A program made the translations under genes and the position numbers. The notes beneath the pieces were generated by a model. That model saw only the letters and a program-made list of their open reading frames with translations. It made no database searches and had not been told where the DNA came from. Source: Streptomonospora wellingtoniae (GTDB lineage Bacteria; Actinomycetota; Actinomycetes; Streptosporangiales; Streptosporangiaceae). Taken from it: a stretch of 64,000 nucleotides of DNA. The stretch covers positions 334,918 through 398,917 of the forward strand of contig NZ_JAVREK010000002.1 in assembly GCF_031845375.1 (NCBI RefSeq). Direction: 5' to 3'. Below, one piece after another: positions 8,491 to 18,064 of the stretch. Each line of letters begins with the position of its first letter. The stretch's first letter is position 1.

Positions 8491-10839
8491 TCAGCCCGCC
8501 GCGGTACCGGGCCGCTGGGCTCGCGGCGCCTCCGGCGCGGTCTGCGTCGCAGGAAGCAGCGACCCGGGCAGCAGGCCCGCCCGCAGCGCGGCACCGCGCC
8601 CGCGGGACGCCCGCAGCGCGGAGCGCACCAGCCGGCTGTCGTTGGAGGGCGAGCCCTCTTGGCGGAACTCCGGGGCGTAGCGCGCGCTCTCCTCGGCCAT
8701 CGCCAGGCGCCACAGCGCCGCCTCGGCCGCGGGGGCCAGCCCGCGGTCGGCGGTGAGCCGCCCGGCCACCGCACGCGGCGACTCCGCCCGGCTCCACGGG
8801 AGGCCCAGGTCGCGGCAATCGTCGCGCAGCTCCCGCCACGCGGCGCGGGCACGCTGCGCGGGCGTGCCCGCGCGCACCCAGCGCGTGCGCCGCACCAGGA
8901 CCCGGATGATTCCGGGGACCGCTGCGACGGCCAGCAGCGCGGGAACCAGCGCAGCCCACCACCATCCGTCTGCCCGGCCCTCGCCCGGCCCGCCGCCGGC
9001 TCCCCCTTCGTCGTCCCCGGTCGGCTCCGGGCTGTCCGAGGACGCGGTGGGCTCCTCCTGCCCCCGGGGTCCCGCCGACGGCGCCGCTTCATCGTCCGGC
9101 CGGCCCGCCTGCCCGCCGGGCCCCGGCTCACCCCGCGGTGCCGAGGGCACCGTGTCGGCGTAGTCGGGGACGGTGGCGGTGCCCTGGCCGCCGGAGGAGG
9201 CGGGGGTCGGCTCGAACCGCAGCCACCCCGCGCCCTCGAAGTACAGTTCGGGCCAGGCGTGGGCGTCGGACTCGGTGACCTCCCACGAGTCGCCGCCGGT
9301 CCGTGTCCCGGCGGTGTAGCCGATGGCCACGCGCGCGGGGATGCCCGCCTGCCGCGCCAGCAGCGCCATAGCGCCCGCGAACTGCTCGCAGTAGCCCACC
9401 CGGCTCTCGAACAGGAAGTAGCTCAGCGGGTCCGCGCCCTCCGGGATGGAGGGCGGGCTGAGGTCGTAGTCGAACCTGCCCGCGGTGCTGAACCAGTCCT
9501 GCAGCGCCACCGCCTGCTCGTGGGCGGTGCCGGCACCGGAGGTGATCGAGTCGGCCAGCTCCGCGGTGCGCTCGTCGACGCCGTCGGGGACCTCCAGATA
9601 GCGCTCGTCCAGGTCGCTTCCGGGGGGCAGGTCCGCGGCCAGCATGTCGGGGTCGGGCTCGTTCACCAGGCTGGTGACCTCGTAGCTGTCGCCCCGGGCG
9701 GGAGCGCCGGTGGTGAACACCATCAGCGTCGCGGGGTCGGCGTACCACTCGCCGGCGGCCGACAGCCGACGCGCCGGGTAGGGCATCGGCAGGAAGTCGG
9801 CTTCGAATCGGTCGGCAAGGGTCACCTCGGTGGTGACCCGCCGGCTGTCGATACTGCTCTGTCCGGGCGGGGAGGGCAGGAGTTCGTCGCCGAGGTCGCC
9901 GTCGCCCCGGGCGCGCAGCCGCGACATGGTCCAGCTCTGCCCGTCGAAGGCGTCCAATGCGTACATGCGCAGGTAGTCCGGCCGATCGGCGTCGGTCTCG
10001 TAGCTCAGCACCGGCCGGTCGGAGGTCGAGGCCAGGTCGCGGCGCAGGCTGACCAGGGGGTGGGTGGTGGTGATGGTCTCGCCGCCGAGCCGCGTTCCGT
10101 CGGCAAGCGCGTACAGCGAGCTCGACGTCAGCCCCGGCACGGCCGGCGGGACGAGCAGCGCCAGTGCCACGGCGGCTGCGGCGACGCCGGCGGTGGCGGC
10201 GATGTGCTGGAATCCGCCCAGCACGGGCGCGGCGGTGTCGTGCTCGGCACGCACCCGGATCCCCCAGCCGGAACCGCGCACCCAGCCGTCCACCGCCAGC
10301 AGGACCACGTAGCCCACTGCCGCGCAGGCGAAGGCGGAGCCCTCCACGCCCCGGTCGTCGACCAGCAGCGGCACCAGCAGCAGCCCTGCCAGGGGCAGCG
10401 CCGTCACGGCGGCCGCCCGCGCGGTCACCGCAAGGAAGTCGGAGACGATCGCCAGCAGCGCCGTCGCGGCGGCGATCACCAGCGCCAGCGCCGGGGTCGC
10501 CGGGATGGGCGTGGTCTCCGTACCGATCTGCGCCCGGCCCTCGGTGAACACGGCGACGAGCTCGCCCAGCGCCCCCGGGGCGGGCACGAAGCCCAGCGGA
10601 GCCGCGTAGGACACGAACGAGGCGGTCAGTACTGCCAGCACCGCGGCCGCCTGCAGGATCGGGACCGCGACCACGGTCACTCGCGCGGCGCGCAGGACCA
10701 GTCCGGTCAGAGCGCAGGCCACAACCACGGCGACCGAGGGGCCCCACCAGGTGCCGCCCGCGATCAGCGGTGCCAGCGCGGGCAGCGCGAGCAGCAGCGC
10801 GGCGGCGGCGGTCAGGGTCAGCGCGGCCTTTGCGATCAT
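8491..10839 (-). CDS. Transglutaminase-like membrane protein (TgpA/DUF3488 type)
   Basis: A 782-residue protein with about six N-terminal membrane helices (DUF3488), a large extracytoplasmic transglutaminase-like domain, one more helix near residue 630, and a cytoplasmic C-terminal DUF4129-like domain. The catalytic triad is recognisable: Cys484 in GYCEQFAGA, His527 in ESDAHAWPE and the following acidic position before WLRFEPTP. A Pro/Gly/Glu-rich linker precedes the last helix. It is the third gene of a moxR-DUF58-transglutaminase set, an arrangement seen in many actinobacteria; the substrate is not known. The 121-bp gap to the DUF58 gene upstream is longer than usual for the set. Confidence 0.9.
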   Translation of the reverse strand: MIAKAALTLTAAAALLLALPALAPLIAGGTWWGPSVAVVVACALTGLVLRAARVTVVAVPILQAAAVLAVLTASFVSYAAPLGFVPAPGALGELVAVFTEGRAQIGTETTPIPATPALALVIAAATALLAIVSDFLAVTARAAAVTALPLAGLLLVPLLVDDRGVEGSAFACAAVGYVVLLAVDGWVRGSGWGIRVRAEHDTAAPVLGGFQHIAATAGVAAAAVALALLVPPAVPGLTSSSLYALADGTRLGGETITTTHPLVSLRRDLASTSDRPVLSYETDADRPDYLRMYALDAFDGQSWTMSRLRARGDGDLGDELLPSPPGQSSIDSRRVTTEVTLADRFEADFLPMPYPARRLSAAGEWYADPATLMVFTTGAPARGDSYEVTSLVNEPDPDMLAADLPPGSDLDERYLEVPDGVDERTAELADSITSGAGTAHEQAVALQDWFSTAGRFDYDLSPPSIPEGADPLSYFLFESRVGYCEQFAGAMALLARQAGIPARVAIGYTAGTRTGGDSWEVTESDAHAWPELYFEGAGWLRFEPTPASSGGQGTATVPDYADTVPSAPRGEPGPGGQAGRPDDEAAPSAGPRGQEEPTASSDSPEPTGDDEGGAGGGPGEGRADGWWWAALVPALLAVAAVPGIIRVLVRRTRWVRAGTPAQRARAAWRELRDDCRDLGLPWSRAESPRAVAGRLTADRGLAPAAEAALWRLAMAEESARYAPEFRQEGSPSNDSRLVRSALRASRGRGAALRAGLLPGSLLPATQTAPEAPRAQRPGTAAG

Positions 10840-10960
10840 CGTGTGCCGGCGCCCCCCGGGCCGGTCCGCCGAGGGCGGCGGCGGGGGTGTGCGCCGTTCC
10901 TCCTAACCGGGGAATCGGTTCGGGCGGGCTGCGGTCGCGTCTGCCGCCGGCGTGCTCCGC

Positions 10961-12196
10961 TCACCGGCCGCCCGCTCCGGCGTGGCCCGGCACCGCGGAG
11001 CCCCACGCCCGGGAGAGGTCCTCCACCGGGCCGATCTCGGCCGCGAGCCAGCCCGCCTCGCGCAGGGCATCTGCCGAACGCCGGGCGGAGTCGGGGTCGG
11101 ACCAGGCGGCCCGGGTGCACAGCAGCGCGACGCACGTGTTCCGGCCGCGTCCGCCCGGCAGCCGGGAGAGCGCGCCGATGTCGTCGGCCGAAAGCGCGCC
11201 CAGGACCGCGACGAGCAGCCCCTGGCCGCTGACGTTGGAGCCCGCGATCGCCTCGGCGGCGCCGGCGAGGCCGGTGGCGGACGAGGGCGGGGCCACCGCC
11301 AGGGTGTCGAGCACGTCGGTCCCGGTCGCGGCGGCGGCTTCGCCGCTGTCGGTGTGCAGCCGCATCTCGTGGCCGCGCCCGAGCAGGTGCAGCGCCACGG
11401 ACGCGGCCGCGCTGACCACGGCTTCCTGCGAGGAGTCGGGCCCCGCGCCGGAGTGGGCTCCCGCGCGCAGGTCCGCCAGTACGGCGCTGCGGTCGCTGAG
11501 CCGGTGCTCCTCGCGGCGGACCATCAGCTCCCCGTGGCGGGCGGTGCTGCGCCAGTGCACCCGGCGCATGTCGTCGCCGTGCCGGTAGCCGCGCGGCACC
11601 GGGTCGTTGTCGGTGCCGCCCGCCGGCGAGCGCGCCGTGCTGTCGCCGTCCTCGGCGGTGCCGCCGGGCACCGGCACGTGGGGCAGGGCCACGACGGGCG
11701 GGGTGACCAGCAGGGTCATGGGCCCGCCGACGGAGCGCCGGCGACGCAGGCAGTTGAGCGGGTCGGTGAAGGACAGGGCCAGCGGCCCGACGGCGTAGGA
11801 GCCGCGGATCTCGGGCCGCACCCGGTAGGTCAGGTCGCGCACCGCGCGCGGCCCCAGGAACCCGATGTTGAACCGCGGTGCCTGACCGAGCTGGAACGGC
11901 AGGTCGTCGTGCACCAGCAGACCGCCGACCGGCAGCGCGGTCGACGCGTTGGCCACGCGGACCAGCACGCGCGCGTCGGCGCCCGCGGAGGTGCGGGTCG
12001 GCCGGAGCGCGCGGCTGTGCACCACGCGGCCGGGCGCGCCCCACAGGGTCAGTGCGGCCAGTAGCGGGAGCGCGAAGACCAGGACGCCGAAGCCCACGAG
12101 GTCGCGCTCGCCGATGACCAGGCCGCTGGCGATCAGCGCGGCCCCGCCGCTGAGCAGTCCCCAGCCGCGAACGGTGAACGCCGGCAGCAGTCCCAC
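10961..12196 (-). CDS. DUF58 domain protein
   Basis: A 411-residue protein with two N-terminal hydrophobic helices (about 10-55), a beta-rich middle, and the DUF58 signature YRHGDDMRRVHWRSTARHGELMVRREE near residue 205, followed by a von Willebrand A-like region. DUF58 proteins accompany MoxR AAA+ ATPases and are thought to take part in assembly or activation of protein complexes. It lies 16 bp after the moxR stop and is probably in the same transcript. Confidence 0.88.
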   Translation of the reverse strand: MGLLPAFTVRGWGLLSGGAALIASGLVIGERDLVGFGVLVFALPLLAALTLWGAPGRVVHSRALRPTRTSAGADARVLVRVANASTALPVGGLLVHDDLPFQLGQAPRFNIGFLGPRAVRDLTYRVRPEIRGSYAVGPLALSFTDPLNCLRRRRSVGGPMTLLVTPPVVALPHVPVPGGTAEDGDSTARSPAGGTDNDPVPRGYRHGDDMRRVHWRSTARHGELMVRREEHRLSDRSAVLADLRAGAHSGAGPDSSQEAVVSAAASVALHLLGRGHEMRLHTDSGEAAAATGTDVLDTLAVAPPSSATGLAGAAEAIAGSNVSGQGLLVAVLGALSADDIGALSRLPGGRGRNTCVALLCTRAAWSDPDSARRSADALREAGWLAAEIGPVEDLSRAWGSAVPGHAGAGGR

Positions 12197-12212
12197 GCGT
12201 GCTCCCCGGGAC

Positions 12213-13205
12213 TCAGCGCGGACTGGGGATGGGCAGGCGGGCGACGATCTCGGAGACGACCTGCTCGGGCGAGCGCCGCTCCATGCGCGCCTCGGGGCTG
12301 GGCAGCAGCCGGTGCGCGAGCACCGGGACCGCCAGGGCCTGCAGGTCGTCGGGCACGACGTAGTGGCGCCCCTCCAGCGCGGCGTAGGCGCGGGCTGCCC
12401 GGACGAGGTGGATCGTGGCGCGCGGCGAGGCGCCCAGCCGCAGCGCCGAGGAGGTGCGGGTGGCCGTGACCAGGTCGACGGCGTAGCGCCGGACGCCCGG
12501 TGCGACGTGGATCGACTTGACCCGGTCGACCATGGCGCGCACGTCGGCGACCGTGGCCACCGGCTCCAGCCGGTCCAGCGGCGAGTCCGAGCTGTGGGCG
12601 TCGATCATGTCCAGCTCGGCCTGCGGCGCGGGGTAGCCCACGGCGATACGGGCCGTGAACCGGTCGCGCTGGGCTTCGGGCAGGGGATAGGTGCCCTCCA
12701 TGTCGGAGGGGTTCTGCGTGGCCACCACCATGAAGGGCCGCTCCAGTCGGCGGGTCTCGCCGTCGACGCTGACCTGCATCTCCTCCATGCACTCCAGCAG
12801 GGCGGACTGCGTCTTGGGCGAGGCGCGGTTGATCTCGTCGCCCAGCACGATGTTGGCGAAGACGGGGCCGGGGTTGAACTCGAACTCGTGCCGGTCCCGG
12901 TGGTAGACGCTGACGCCGGTGATGTCGGCCGGCAGCAGGTCGGGCGTGAACTGCACCCGCTGCACCGAGCAGTCGACCGCTCGGCCCAGAGCCTTGGCCA
13001 GCATCGTCTTGCCCACGCCCGGAATGTCTTCGATGAGCAGGTGGCCCTCGGCGAGCAGGACGGTCAGCGCGATCCGCACGACGTCGGGCTTGCCTTCGAT
13101 CACGGTCTGGACGGCGTCGCGAATCCGCTCCGCGACGGCGAGGACGCCGTCGTCGCCGTCCGGGATCCCGTCCCCCTGCGTGTTCTGCCGCGTGCCCAGT
13201 GACAC
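12213..13205 (-). CDS. MoxR-family AAA+ ATPase
   Basis: A 330-residue ATPase with Walker A GVGKTMLAK, Walker B LGDEINRASPKTQSALLE, sensor 1 (VVATQNPSDMEGTYPLPEAQRDRF, interrupted here only by text) and a C-terminal helical lid. MoxR proteins act as chaperones with DUF58/VWA partners, which fits the next gene. The frame is open far upstream, but the GTG at 13205 follows a purine-rich GAGAGGGG site and gives a normal N-terminus. It is transcribed divergently from mraZ, with 335 bp between the two starts. Confidence 0.92.
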   Translation of the reverse strand: MSLGTRQNTQGDGIPDGDDGVLAVAERIRDAVQTVIEGKPDVVRIALTVLLAEGHLLIEDIPGVGKTMLAKALGRAVDCSVQRVQFTPDLLPADITGVSVYHRDRHEFEFNPGPVFANIVLGDEINRASPKTQSALLECMEEMQVSVDGETRRLERPFMVVATQNPSDMEGTYPLPEAQRDRFTARIAVGYPAPQAELDMIDAHSSDSPLDRLEPVATVADVRAMVDRVKSIHVAPGVRRYAVDLVTATRTSSALRLGASPRATIHLVRAARAYAALEGRHYVVPDDLQALAVPVLAHRLLPSPEARMERRSPEQVVSEIVARLPIPSPR

Positions 13206-13461
13206 GTGTCCCCTCTCGACGGGAGCCGGAGTCGATGGAATCGAGGCTAGAGCCAAAGTCGGTGAAAGCAAACCAAATCCCAAAAACGGCGGGAGCCCGC
13301 GTGCCGAGAGCTGTGTCGCACGGGCCCCGCGCGCATGCGGGCGCCTGCGGGAGAAGGCGGGGCGCCCGCCGCAGGGGCACCCCGCGGCGCTCCACACCGC
13401 TCCACCCACGTTGACCTGCTCTTTCTCGCGACGCCATGTGCCGCAGCGGCGATTGAAACTG

Positions 13462-13489
13462 TTGACCGTGGGGAAGAGTGGAGTACAGT
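13462..13489 (+). promoter_or_regulatory. mraZ (dcw) promoter
   Basis: TTGACC (13462-13467) and TACAGT (13484-13489) are separated by 16 bp, a good sigma-70-type promoter reading toward mraZ. The expected start is near 13496. The -10 box and the initial transcribed bases lie inside the MraZ box repeats. The remaining 256 bp toward moxR show nothing I can assign. Confidence 0.7.
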
Positions 13490-13503
13490 GGAGCATCGTG
13501 GAG
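13468..13503 (+). promoter_or_regulatory. MraZ box: four GTGGNG direct repeats
   Basis: GTGGGG at 13468 and GTGGAG at 13478, 13488 and 13498 repeat with an exact 10-bp period, one helical turn. This matches the known operator type of MraZ proteins, which bind tandem TGGGN-like repeats at the start of the dcw cluster and repress it. The repeats cover the spacer, -10 box and start of the mraZ promoter, so bound MraZ would block RNA polymerase. Autoregulation here is inferred. Confidence 0.8.
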
Positions 13504-13540
13504 CAGGAGACTGCTCTGCCGGGGGCTTGGGAGGTGGGCC

Positions 13541-13972
13541 TTGTTTCTGGGGACCCACGAACCGCGCCTCGACGAGAAGGGACGCCTGTTCCTTCCGGCG
13601 AAGTACCGCGACGAACTGTCGGGGGGACTGGTGGTCACGAAGGGACAGGAGCGCTGCCTCTACGTCTTTCCTTTGGACGAGTTCCAGCGCATCACCGAGG
13701 CCCTCCGCTCGGCGCCGGTCACCGCCAAGGCGGTCCGCGACTACAGCCGGGTGTTCTTCGCCAGCGCCTCCGACGAGGTTCCCGACAAGCAGGGGCGCAT
13801 CACGGTTCCCGCCGGCCTGCGCGCCTACGCCGGCCTGGAACGCGACTGCGTCGTCATCGGAGCCAACACGCGCCTGGAGATCTGGGACTCCGCGGCGTGG
13901 GCCCGATACGAAACCGAGCAGGAGCAGGCTTTCGCGGATCTGTCGGAGGAGGTGTTGCCGGGGGTGCTGTGA
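13541..13972 (+). CDS. mraZ: Transcriptional regulator MraZ
   Basis: A 143-residue protein with two SpoVT/AbrB-type half-domains, each with the DxxGR turn (DEKGRL near residue 11, DKQGRI near 83). MraZ forms a ring that binds direct repeats in front of its own gene. The start is taken as the TTG at 13541: it gives the conserved N-terminus FLGTHEPRLDEKGR and has GGGAGG 6 bases upstream. An in-frame GTG at 13478 would lie inside the operator and add 21 unrelated residues. It is the first gene of the dcw cluster, but 447 bp separate it from rsmH. Confidence 0.93.
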   Translation: MFLGTHEPRLDEKGRLFLPAKYRDELSGGLVVTKGQERCLYVFPLDEFQRITEALRSAPVTAKAVRDYSRVFFASASDEVPDKQGRITVPAGLRAYAGLERDCVVIGANTRLEIWDSAAWARYETEQEQAFADLSEEVLPGVL

Positions 13973-14419
13973 CTTCGCGCGACCGCGGTGCCGGCTTCGA
14001 CACCCGCGCACACCGGTCCGCCAAGCCACGCCGACCAAGTCCTGTCCGGACCCAGGCCTTCAGGCGCGAGCCGCAGTCAGCTGGCGCATCTTCCCCGGCG
14101 CCAGGTGGCGGTCGCGCAGCAGCGCGGCCGGCAGGCCACGCGCCTGGAGGCCCGTCCGGACGGCCGCGGGCGAGCACGCCGTGAGGCCGCGCGAACGGCA
14201 GCAGGACGCACGGCCGGTACCGGCGGCCACGCCGGAAGCAGGAGACGACGGAGCCGACCTCGGTCGGGCCGAGACCGCCCGCGGCCGATGCCACGCAGGG
14301 GAGCGCGGCGGCACCGGCGGCGGGGGACCGGCCCGCGGCCGCCGCGGAACAACGGGGGAGCGTCCGCGGACGGCCGACCGCACGCGGCGGCACCGGGCGG
14401 CCAGTGAGGAGGGGGCACT
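13973..14419. other. Long intergenic gap between mraZ and rsmH
   Basis: In this 447-bp stretch, open frames exist only because GC-rich DNA has few stops; their products are Arg/Pro/Gly strings with no domain and no good ribosome binding site. No clear promoter or terminator was seen. A GAGGAGGGGG site at 14406-14415 belongs to rsmH. Confidence 0.5.
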
Positions 14420-15394
14420 GTGCTCATGGCAGATACCGGCGGCCGACCCGGTTCGGGACACACGCCGGTCATGCTCGACCGCATCGTCGAACTGCTCTCA
14501 CCCGCCCTGAGCGAGCCCGGGGCCGTCCTCGTGGACGGCACCCTCGGCTTGGGCGGGCACGCCGCCGCCCTCCTCGACGCCCATCCCCGGCTCCGCCTCG
14601 TCGGCGTCGACCGCGACACCACGGCCCTGGAGCGCAGCCGCACCCGGCTGGCGCCCTTCGGCGACCGGGTCGAGCTCGCCCACGCCGAGTACGACGACAT
14701 CCCCGCCGTGCTCGACGGCCTGGGTGTACGCGAGGTCCAGGCCGTGCTGCTCGATCTGGGCGTGTCCTCGCCGCAGCTCGACGAGTCCGAGCGCGGCTTC
14801 GCGTATTCCCAGGACGCCCCGCTGGACATGCGCATGGACCGCACCCAGGGCCGCACCGCCGCCGACGTCCTCAACACCTACTCCGTCTCCGAGCTCGCGC
14901 GCATCCTGCGCGAGTACGGCGAGGAGCGCTTCGCCGGCCGCATCGCCCAGGCCGTCGCGCGCCGCCGCGCCGCCGCGCCCCTGGACTCCACGCGCGACCT
15001 CGCCGAGCTGGTCCGCGACGCCATACCCGCGGCCACCCGGCGCACCGGGGGCAACCCCGCCAAGCGCACCTTCCAGGCGCTGCGCATCGAGGTCAACGCC
15101 GAGCTGGAGATCCTCGCCCGCGCGCTGCCGGAGGCCGTCGACCGCGTCGCCGTGGGCGGGCGCATCGCCGTGCTGTCCTACCACTCGCTGGAGGACCGCA
15201 TCACCAAGCGCACCCTCTCCGGGCTCGCCACCGACACCACACCCGAAGACCTCCCGGTTCCGCTGCCCGACCACCGCCCCCAATTGCGGCTGCTGACCCG
15301 GGGGTCCGAATCCCCCACCGACGAGGAGAACGACGCGAATCCGCGCGCGGCCTCGGCGCGCCTGCGCGCCGCCGAACGCGTCCGCAGGCCGTGA
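14420..15394 (+). CDS. rsmH: 16S rRNA (cytosine-1402-N4)-methyltransferase
   Basis: Methylates N4 of C1402 in the ribosomal P site. The 324-residue protein has the SAM-binding DGTLGLGGH near residue 40, GVDRDTTALERS, LLDLGVSSPQLD, RGFAYSQDAPLDMRMD and the C-terminal GGRIAVLSYHSLEDRITKR, all hallmarks of MraW/RsmH. GTG at 14420 or ATG at 14426 could start it; both follow the GAGGAGGGGG site. It precedes ftsL by 61 bp in the usual dcw order. Confidence 0.96.
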   Translation: MLMADTGGRPGSGHTPVMLDRIVELLSPALSEPGAVLVDGTLGLGGHAAALLDAHPRLRLVGVDRDTTALERSRTRLAPFGDRVELAHAEYDDIPAVLDGLGVREVQAVLLDLGVSSPQLDESERGFAYSQDAPLDMRMDRTQGRTAADVLNTYSVSELARILREYGEERFAGRIAQAVARRRAAAPLDSTRDLAELVRDAIPAATRRTGGNPAKRTFQALRIEVNAELEILARALPEAVDRVAVGGRIAVLSYHSLEDRITKRTLSGLATDTTPEDLPVPLPDHRPQLRLLTRGSESPTDEENDANPRAASARLRAAERVRRP

Positions 15395-15455
15395 GAGCGG
15401 CGGCGGCGGTCGGCCGGGCGCGGACCCAGCGGGAGATACAGCGGGGAGGACCACG

Positions 15456-15929
15456 ATGAGCAGCGCCACCGAGGAGAGTGCGCGGACCCGGAAGGCAGCC
15501 AAGGCGCCTCCGGCGCGCCGGACCGCGCCGCGCACCGCGCCGGCGCCGGCCCGCCGCCGCAGCGCGGCCGCGCGGCCCGCGCCGCGCGCGCCGCGCATGC
15601 CCTTCGTGCTGCTGGTAATCGGCCTGCTCAGCGGCGCGCTGATCAGTCTGCTGGCGCTGCGCACCGTGCTGGTGGCCGACGCCTTCACCATCTCCGAGCT
15701 CCAGACGGGCAACGAGCGGCTCGAACACCGGGAGGAGGCGCTGCGCGAGGAGGTCGTGCGCCTGGAGTCCTCCGAGCGCATCGCCGAGGAGGCCGAGGAG
15801 ATGGGGATGCGGCCCGGCGAGGCCCCCCTCTTCCTCGACCTGGACGAGCGACGCGTCACCGGCGACGGCGGCGGCGCCGACTCCGGACTGCCCGGCACCG
15901 GCGCCCAGCCCGAGGCGGGCTCGGAGTGA
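15456..15929 (+). CDS. ftsL: Cell division protein FtsL-like
   Basis: A 157-residue bitopic protein: a basic Ala/Pro/Arg-rich cytoplasmic N-terminus (1-48), one membrane helix (about 49-70), and a coiled coil outside (LQTGNERLEHREEALREEVVRLE) ending in RIAEEAEEMGMRPGEAP, the FtsL/DivIC-type end. The tail is Gly- and Ala-rich. FtsL forms a complex with FtsQ and FtsB/DivIC that controls FtsW-FtsI. The identity rests on this topology and on its place between rsmH and ftsI, since the family is poorly conserved. Confidence 0.85.
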   Translation: MSSATEESARTRKAAKAPPARRTAPRTAPAPARRRSAAARPAPRAPRMPFVLLVIGLLSGALISLLALRTVLVADAFTISELQTGNERLEHREEALREEVVRLESSERIAEEAEEMGMRPGEAPLFLDLDERRVTGDGGGADSGLPGTGAQPEAGSE

Positions 15930-16032
15930 GCCCCGTGCGCTCCCGCTGCGCAGGACTTCGGCAGATGCCGCCCGCGCAGCTCTCGGAGCGGCACAGACGC
16001 CGCTCCGCCGATCCGGTCGGCGGGAGGACGAG

Positions 16033-17985
16033 GTGAGTTCCTCCCGAGACGGCCGCCGCTCCCGCGACCCGCGCCGCCCCGGCGCCGCCCCGCGGTCCGG
16101 CGGGCCCGTCCCGCGCGGGCGCCCGTCCCGCCCGCGGAGCGGCGACCCCGGCCGCACCCCGCGCGAGGCGCCGCCGCCCCGGCGCCCGCGCTCGGGGCCG
16201 CCTCCGCCTCCCCGTCGGCCCGGCGGCGGTGGCCCCAGGCCCCCGCAGCGCCGCCCCTTCAAGCGCGGCAACGCCCGGCGGCGCCTGCATATCGCCGGCA
16301 TCCTCATGACCGTGGTGCTCATGGTCTTCGCGGGCCGTCTGGTCCAGATCCAGGCCATCGACGCCTCCCACTACGCCGCGGCGGCCGAGGACATGCGCCT
16401 GACCACCATCGACATCCCCACCACGCGCGGCGACATCACCGACTCCTCCGGCAACCCGCTCGCCCTCTCGGTCGAGGCCATGACCGTCTTCGTCGACCCC
16501 GTGACCGTGCGGGACGACGAGCGCGGCACGGTGATCGACGAGCTCACCGAGCGGCTCGACCTGGACCGCGCCGAGGTCGCCGGGAAGGTCGACGCCGAGC
16601 CCAGCCGCTACCAGGTCGTGGCCGAGAAGGTTTCGCCCGCGGCGTGGGACGAGATCGAGGCGCTCGGCCTCAGCGGTGTCGGGGCCCTGACCGACTACAA
16701 GCGCGTCTACCCCGACGAGACCGGCGCCGCCGACCTCGTCGGGTTCACCGGGGCCGACGGGCACGGCCTCGAAGGCCTCGAAGCGGTGATGGAGGACACG
16801 CTGGCCGGCAAGCCCGGCAAGCAGCAGGTCGAGACCGGCGCCTCGGGCGTCCAGATCCCCATGGCCGGCGGCCTCTCCCAGGAGCCCGAGCCCGGCAAGG
16901 ACGTGCAGCTCACCCTCGACCGCGACATCCAGTGGCACGCCGGCCAGGCCCTCGCCGAGCGCGTCGAGGAGCTCGACGCCGAGGGCGGCAGCGCCATCGT
17001 CATGCGCCCCGACGGCGAGGTGCTGGCCATGGCCGACTACCCCACCTACGACCAGTCCGAGTACGCCGACTCCGAGGCCGGGGACCGGCTCAACGGCGCC
17101 GTGGCCGAGGCCTTCGAACCGGGCAGCACCAACAAGGTCATCACGCTGGCCGGCGCCCTGGAGGAGGGCCTGACCACACCGGAGAGCGTCTACACCGTCC
17201 CCTACTCGGTGCAGATCCACGACCGCACCTTCTCCGACGACCACTTCCACAAGACCCAGCAGCTCACCCTCAACGGCATCCTGGCCCAGTCCAGCAACGT
17301 CGGTACGATCAAGGTCGGGCAGCAGCTGGGCCCCCAGCGCCTGTACGACTACCTGCGCGACTTCGGCTTCGGCTCGCCCACCGGACTGGACCTGCCCGGC
17401 GAGAACGCCGGCATTCTCGCCCACCCCGACGACTGGTGGGGCACCCAGCTGCCCTCCATCTCCTTCGGGCAGGGGCTGTCGGTCAACGCCGCCCAGATGG
17501 CCAGCGTCTATGCCACCATCGCCAACGGCGGCGTGCGCGTGGAGCCCACCCTGGTGGCGGGGACCGTCGGCGAGGACGGCGGGCTCACTCCCGCCGAGGA
17601 CGCGCCCAGCCGACGGGTCATCAGCAAGGACACCGCCGACGAGCTCTCGCGGATGCTGGAGGCGGTCACCGGCGAGCACGGCACCGCCGAGTCCGCCCAG
17701 ATCCCCAACTACCGGGTCGCCGGCAAGACCGGCACCGCCAACCGGGTCGACCCCGAGACCGGCACCTACAACGGCGGGCACACCGCGATGTTCGTGGGCT
17801 TCGCGCCCGCCGACGACCCCGAGCTGGTCGTCCAGGTCGTCCTGCACAACCCCCAGGACCAGTACTACGGCGGCGAGGCCGCCGCGCCGGTCTTCACCGA
17901 CATCATGTCCTTCGCGCTGAAGTCGGAGAAGGTCCCGCCGACCGGTACCGAACCGACCAACATCCGGCTTTTCGGCGGCGGGTGA
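16033..17985 (+). CDS. ftsI: Septal peptidoglycan transpeptidase FtsI (PBP class B)
   Basis: A 650-residue penicillin-binding protein. The first 85 residues are an Arg/Pro-rich cytoplasmic tail, longer than in many homologues; one membrane helix follows (about 90-112), then the pedestal domain and the transpeptidase domain. The active-site motifs are S365xxK (GSTNK), S420-x-N422 (QSSN) and K565TG (KTGTAN). The enzyme crosslinks septal peptidoglycan with FtsW. The GTG at 16033 is preceded by GGGAGGACGAG. Confidence 0.95.
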   Translation: MSSSRDGRRSRDPRRPGAAPRSGGPVPRGRPSRPRSGDPGRTPREAPPPRRPRSGPPPPPRRPGGGGPRPPQRRPFKRGNARRRLHIAGILMTVVLMVFAGRLVQIQAIDASHYAAAAEDMRLTTIDIPTTRGDITDSSGNPLALSVEAMTVFVDPVTVRDDERGTVIDELTERLDLDRAEVAGKVDAEPSRYQVVAEKVSPAAWDEIEALGLSGVGALTDYKRVYPDETGAADLVGFTGADGHGLEGLEAVMEDTLAGKPGKQQVETGASGVQIPMAGGLSQEPEPGKDVQLTLDRDIQWHAGQALAERVEELDAEGGSAIVMRPDGEVLAMADYPTYDQSEYADSEAGDRLNGAVAEAFEPGSTNKVITLAGALEEGLTTPESVYTVPYSVQIHDRTFSDDHFHKTQQLTLNGILAQSSNVGTIKVGQQLGPQRLYDYLRDFGFGSPTGLDLPGENAGILAHPDDWWGTQLPSISFGQGLSVNAAQMASVYATIANGGVRVEPTLVAGTVGEDGGLTPAEDAPSRRVISKDTADELSRMLEAVTGEHGTAESAQIPNYRVAGKTGTANRVDPETGTYNGGHTAMFVGFAPADDPELVVQVVLHNPQDQYYGGEAAAPVFTDIMSFALKSEKVPPTGTEPTNIRLFGGG

Positions 17986-18064
17986 GCGCGCCGCCCGGCG
18001 CCCCGCCGCGTCCGCCGACTGCACGGAATTACCCGTCGACGCCCACAGCCGATAACCTCTCGAC

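Noticed and set aside
13988..14407. Plus-strand frame in the mraZ-rsmH gap
   Set aside because: Its product has no domain and there is no convincing ribosome binding site; the gap is better called intergenic.
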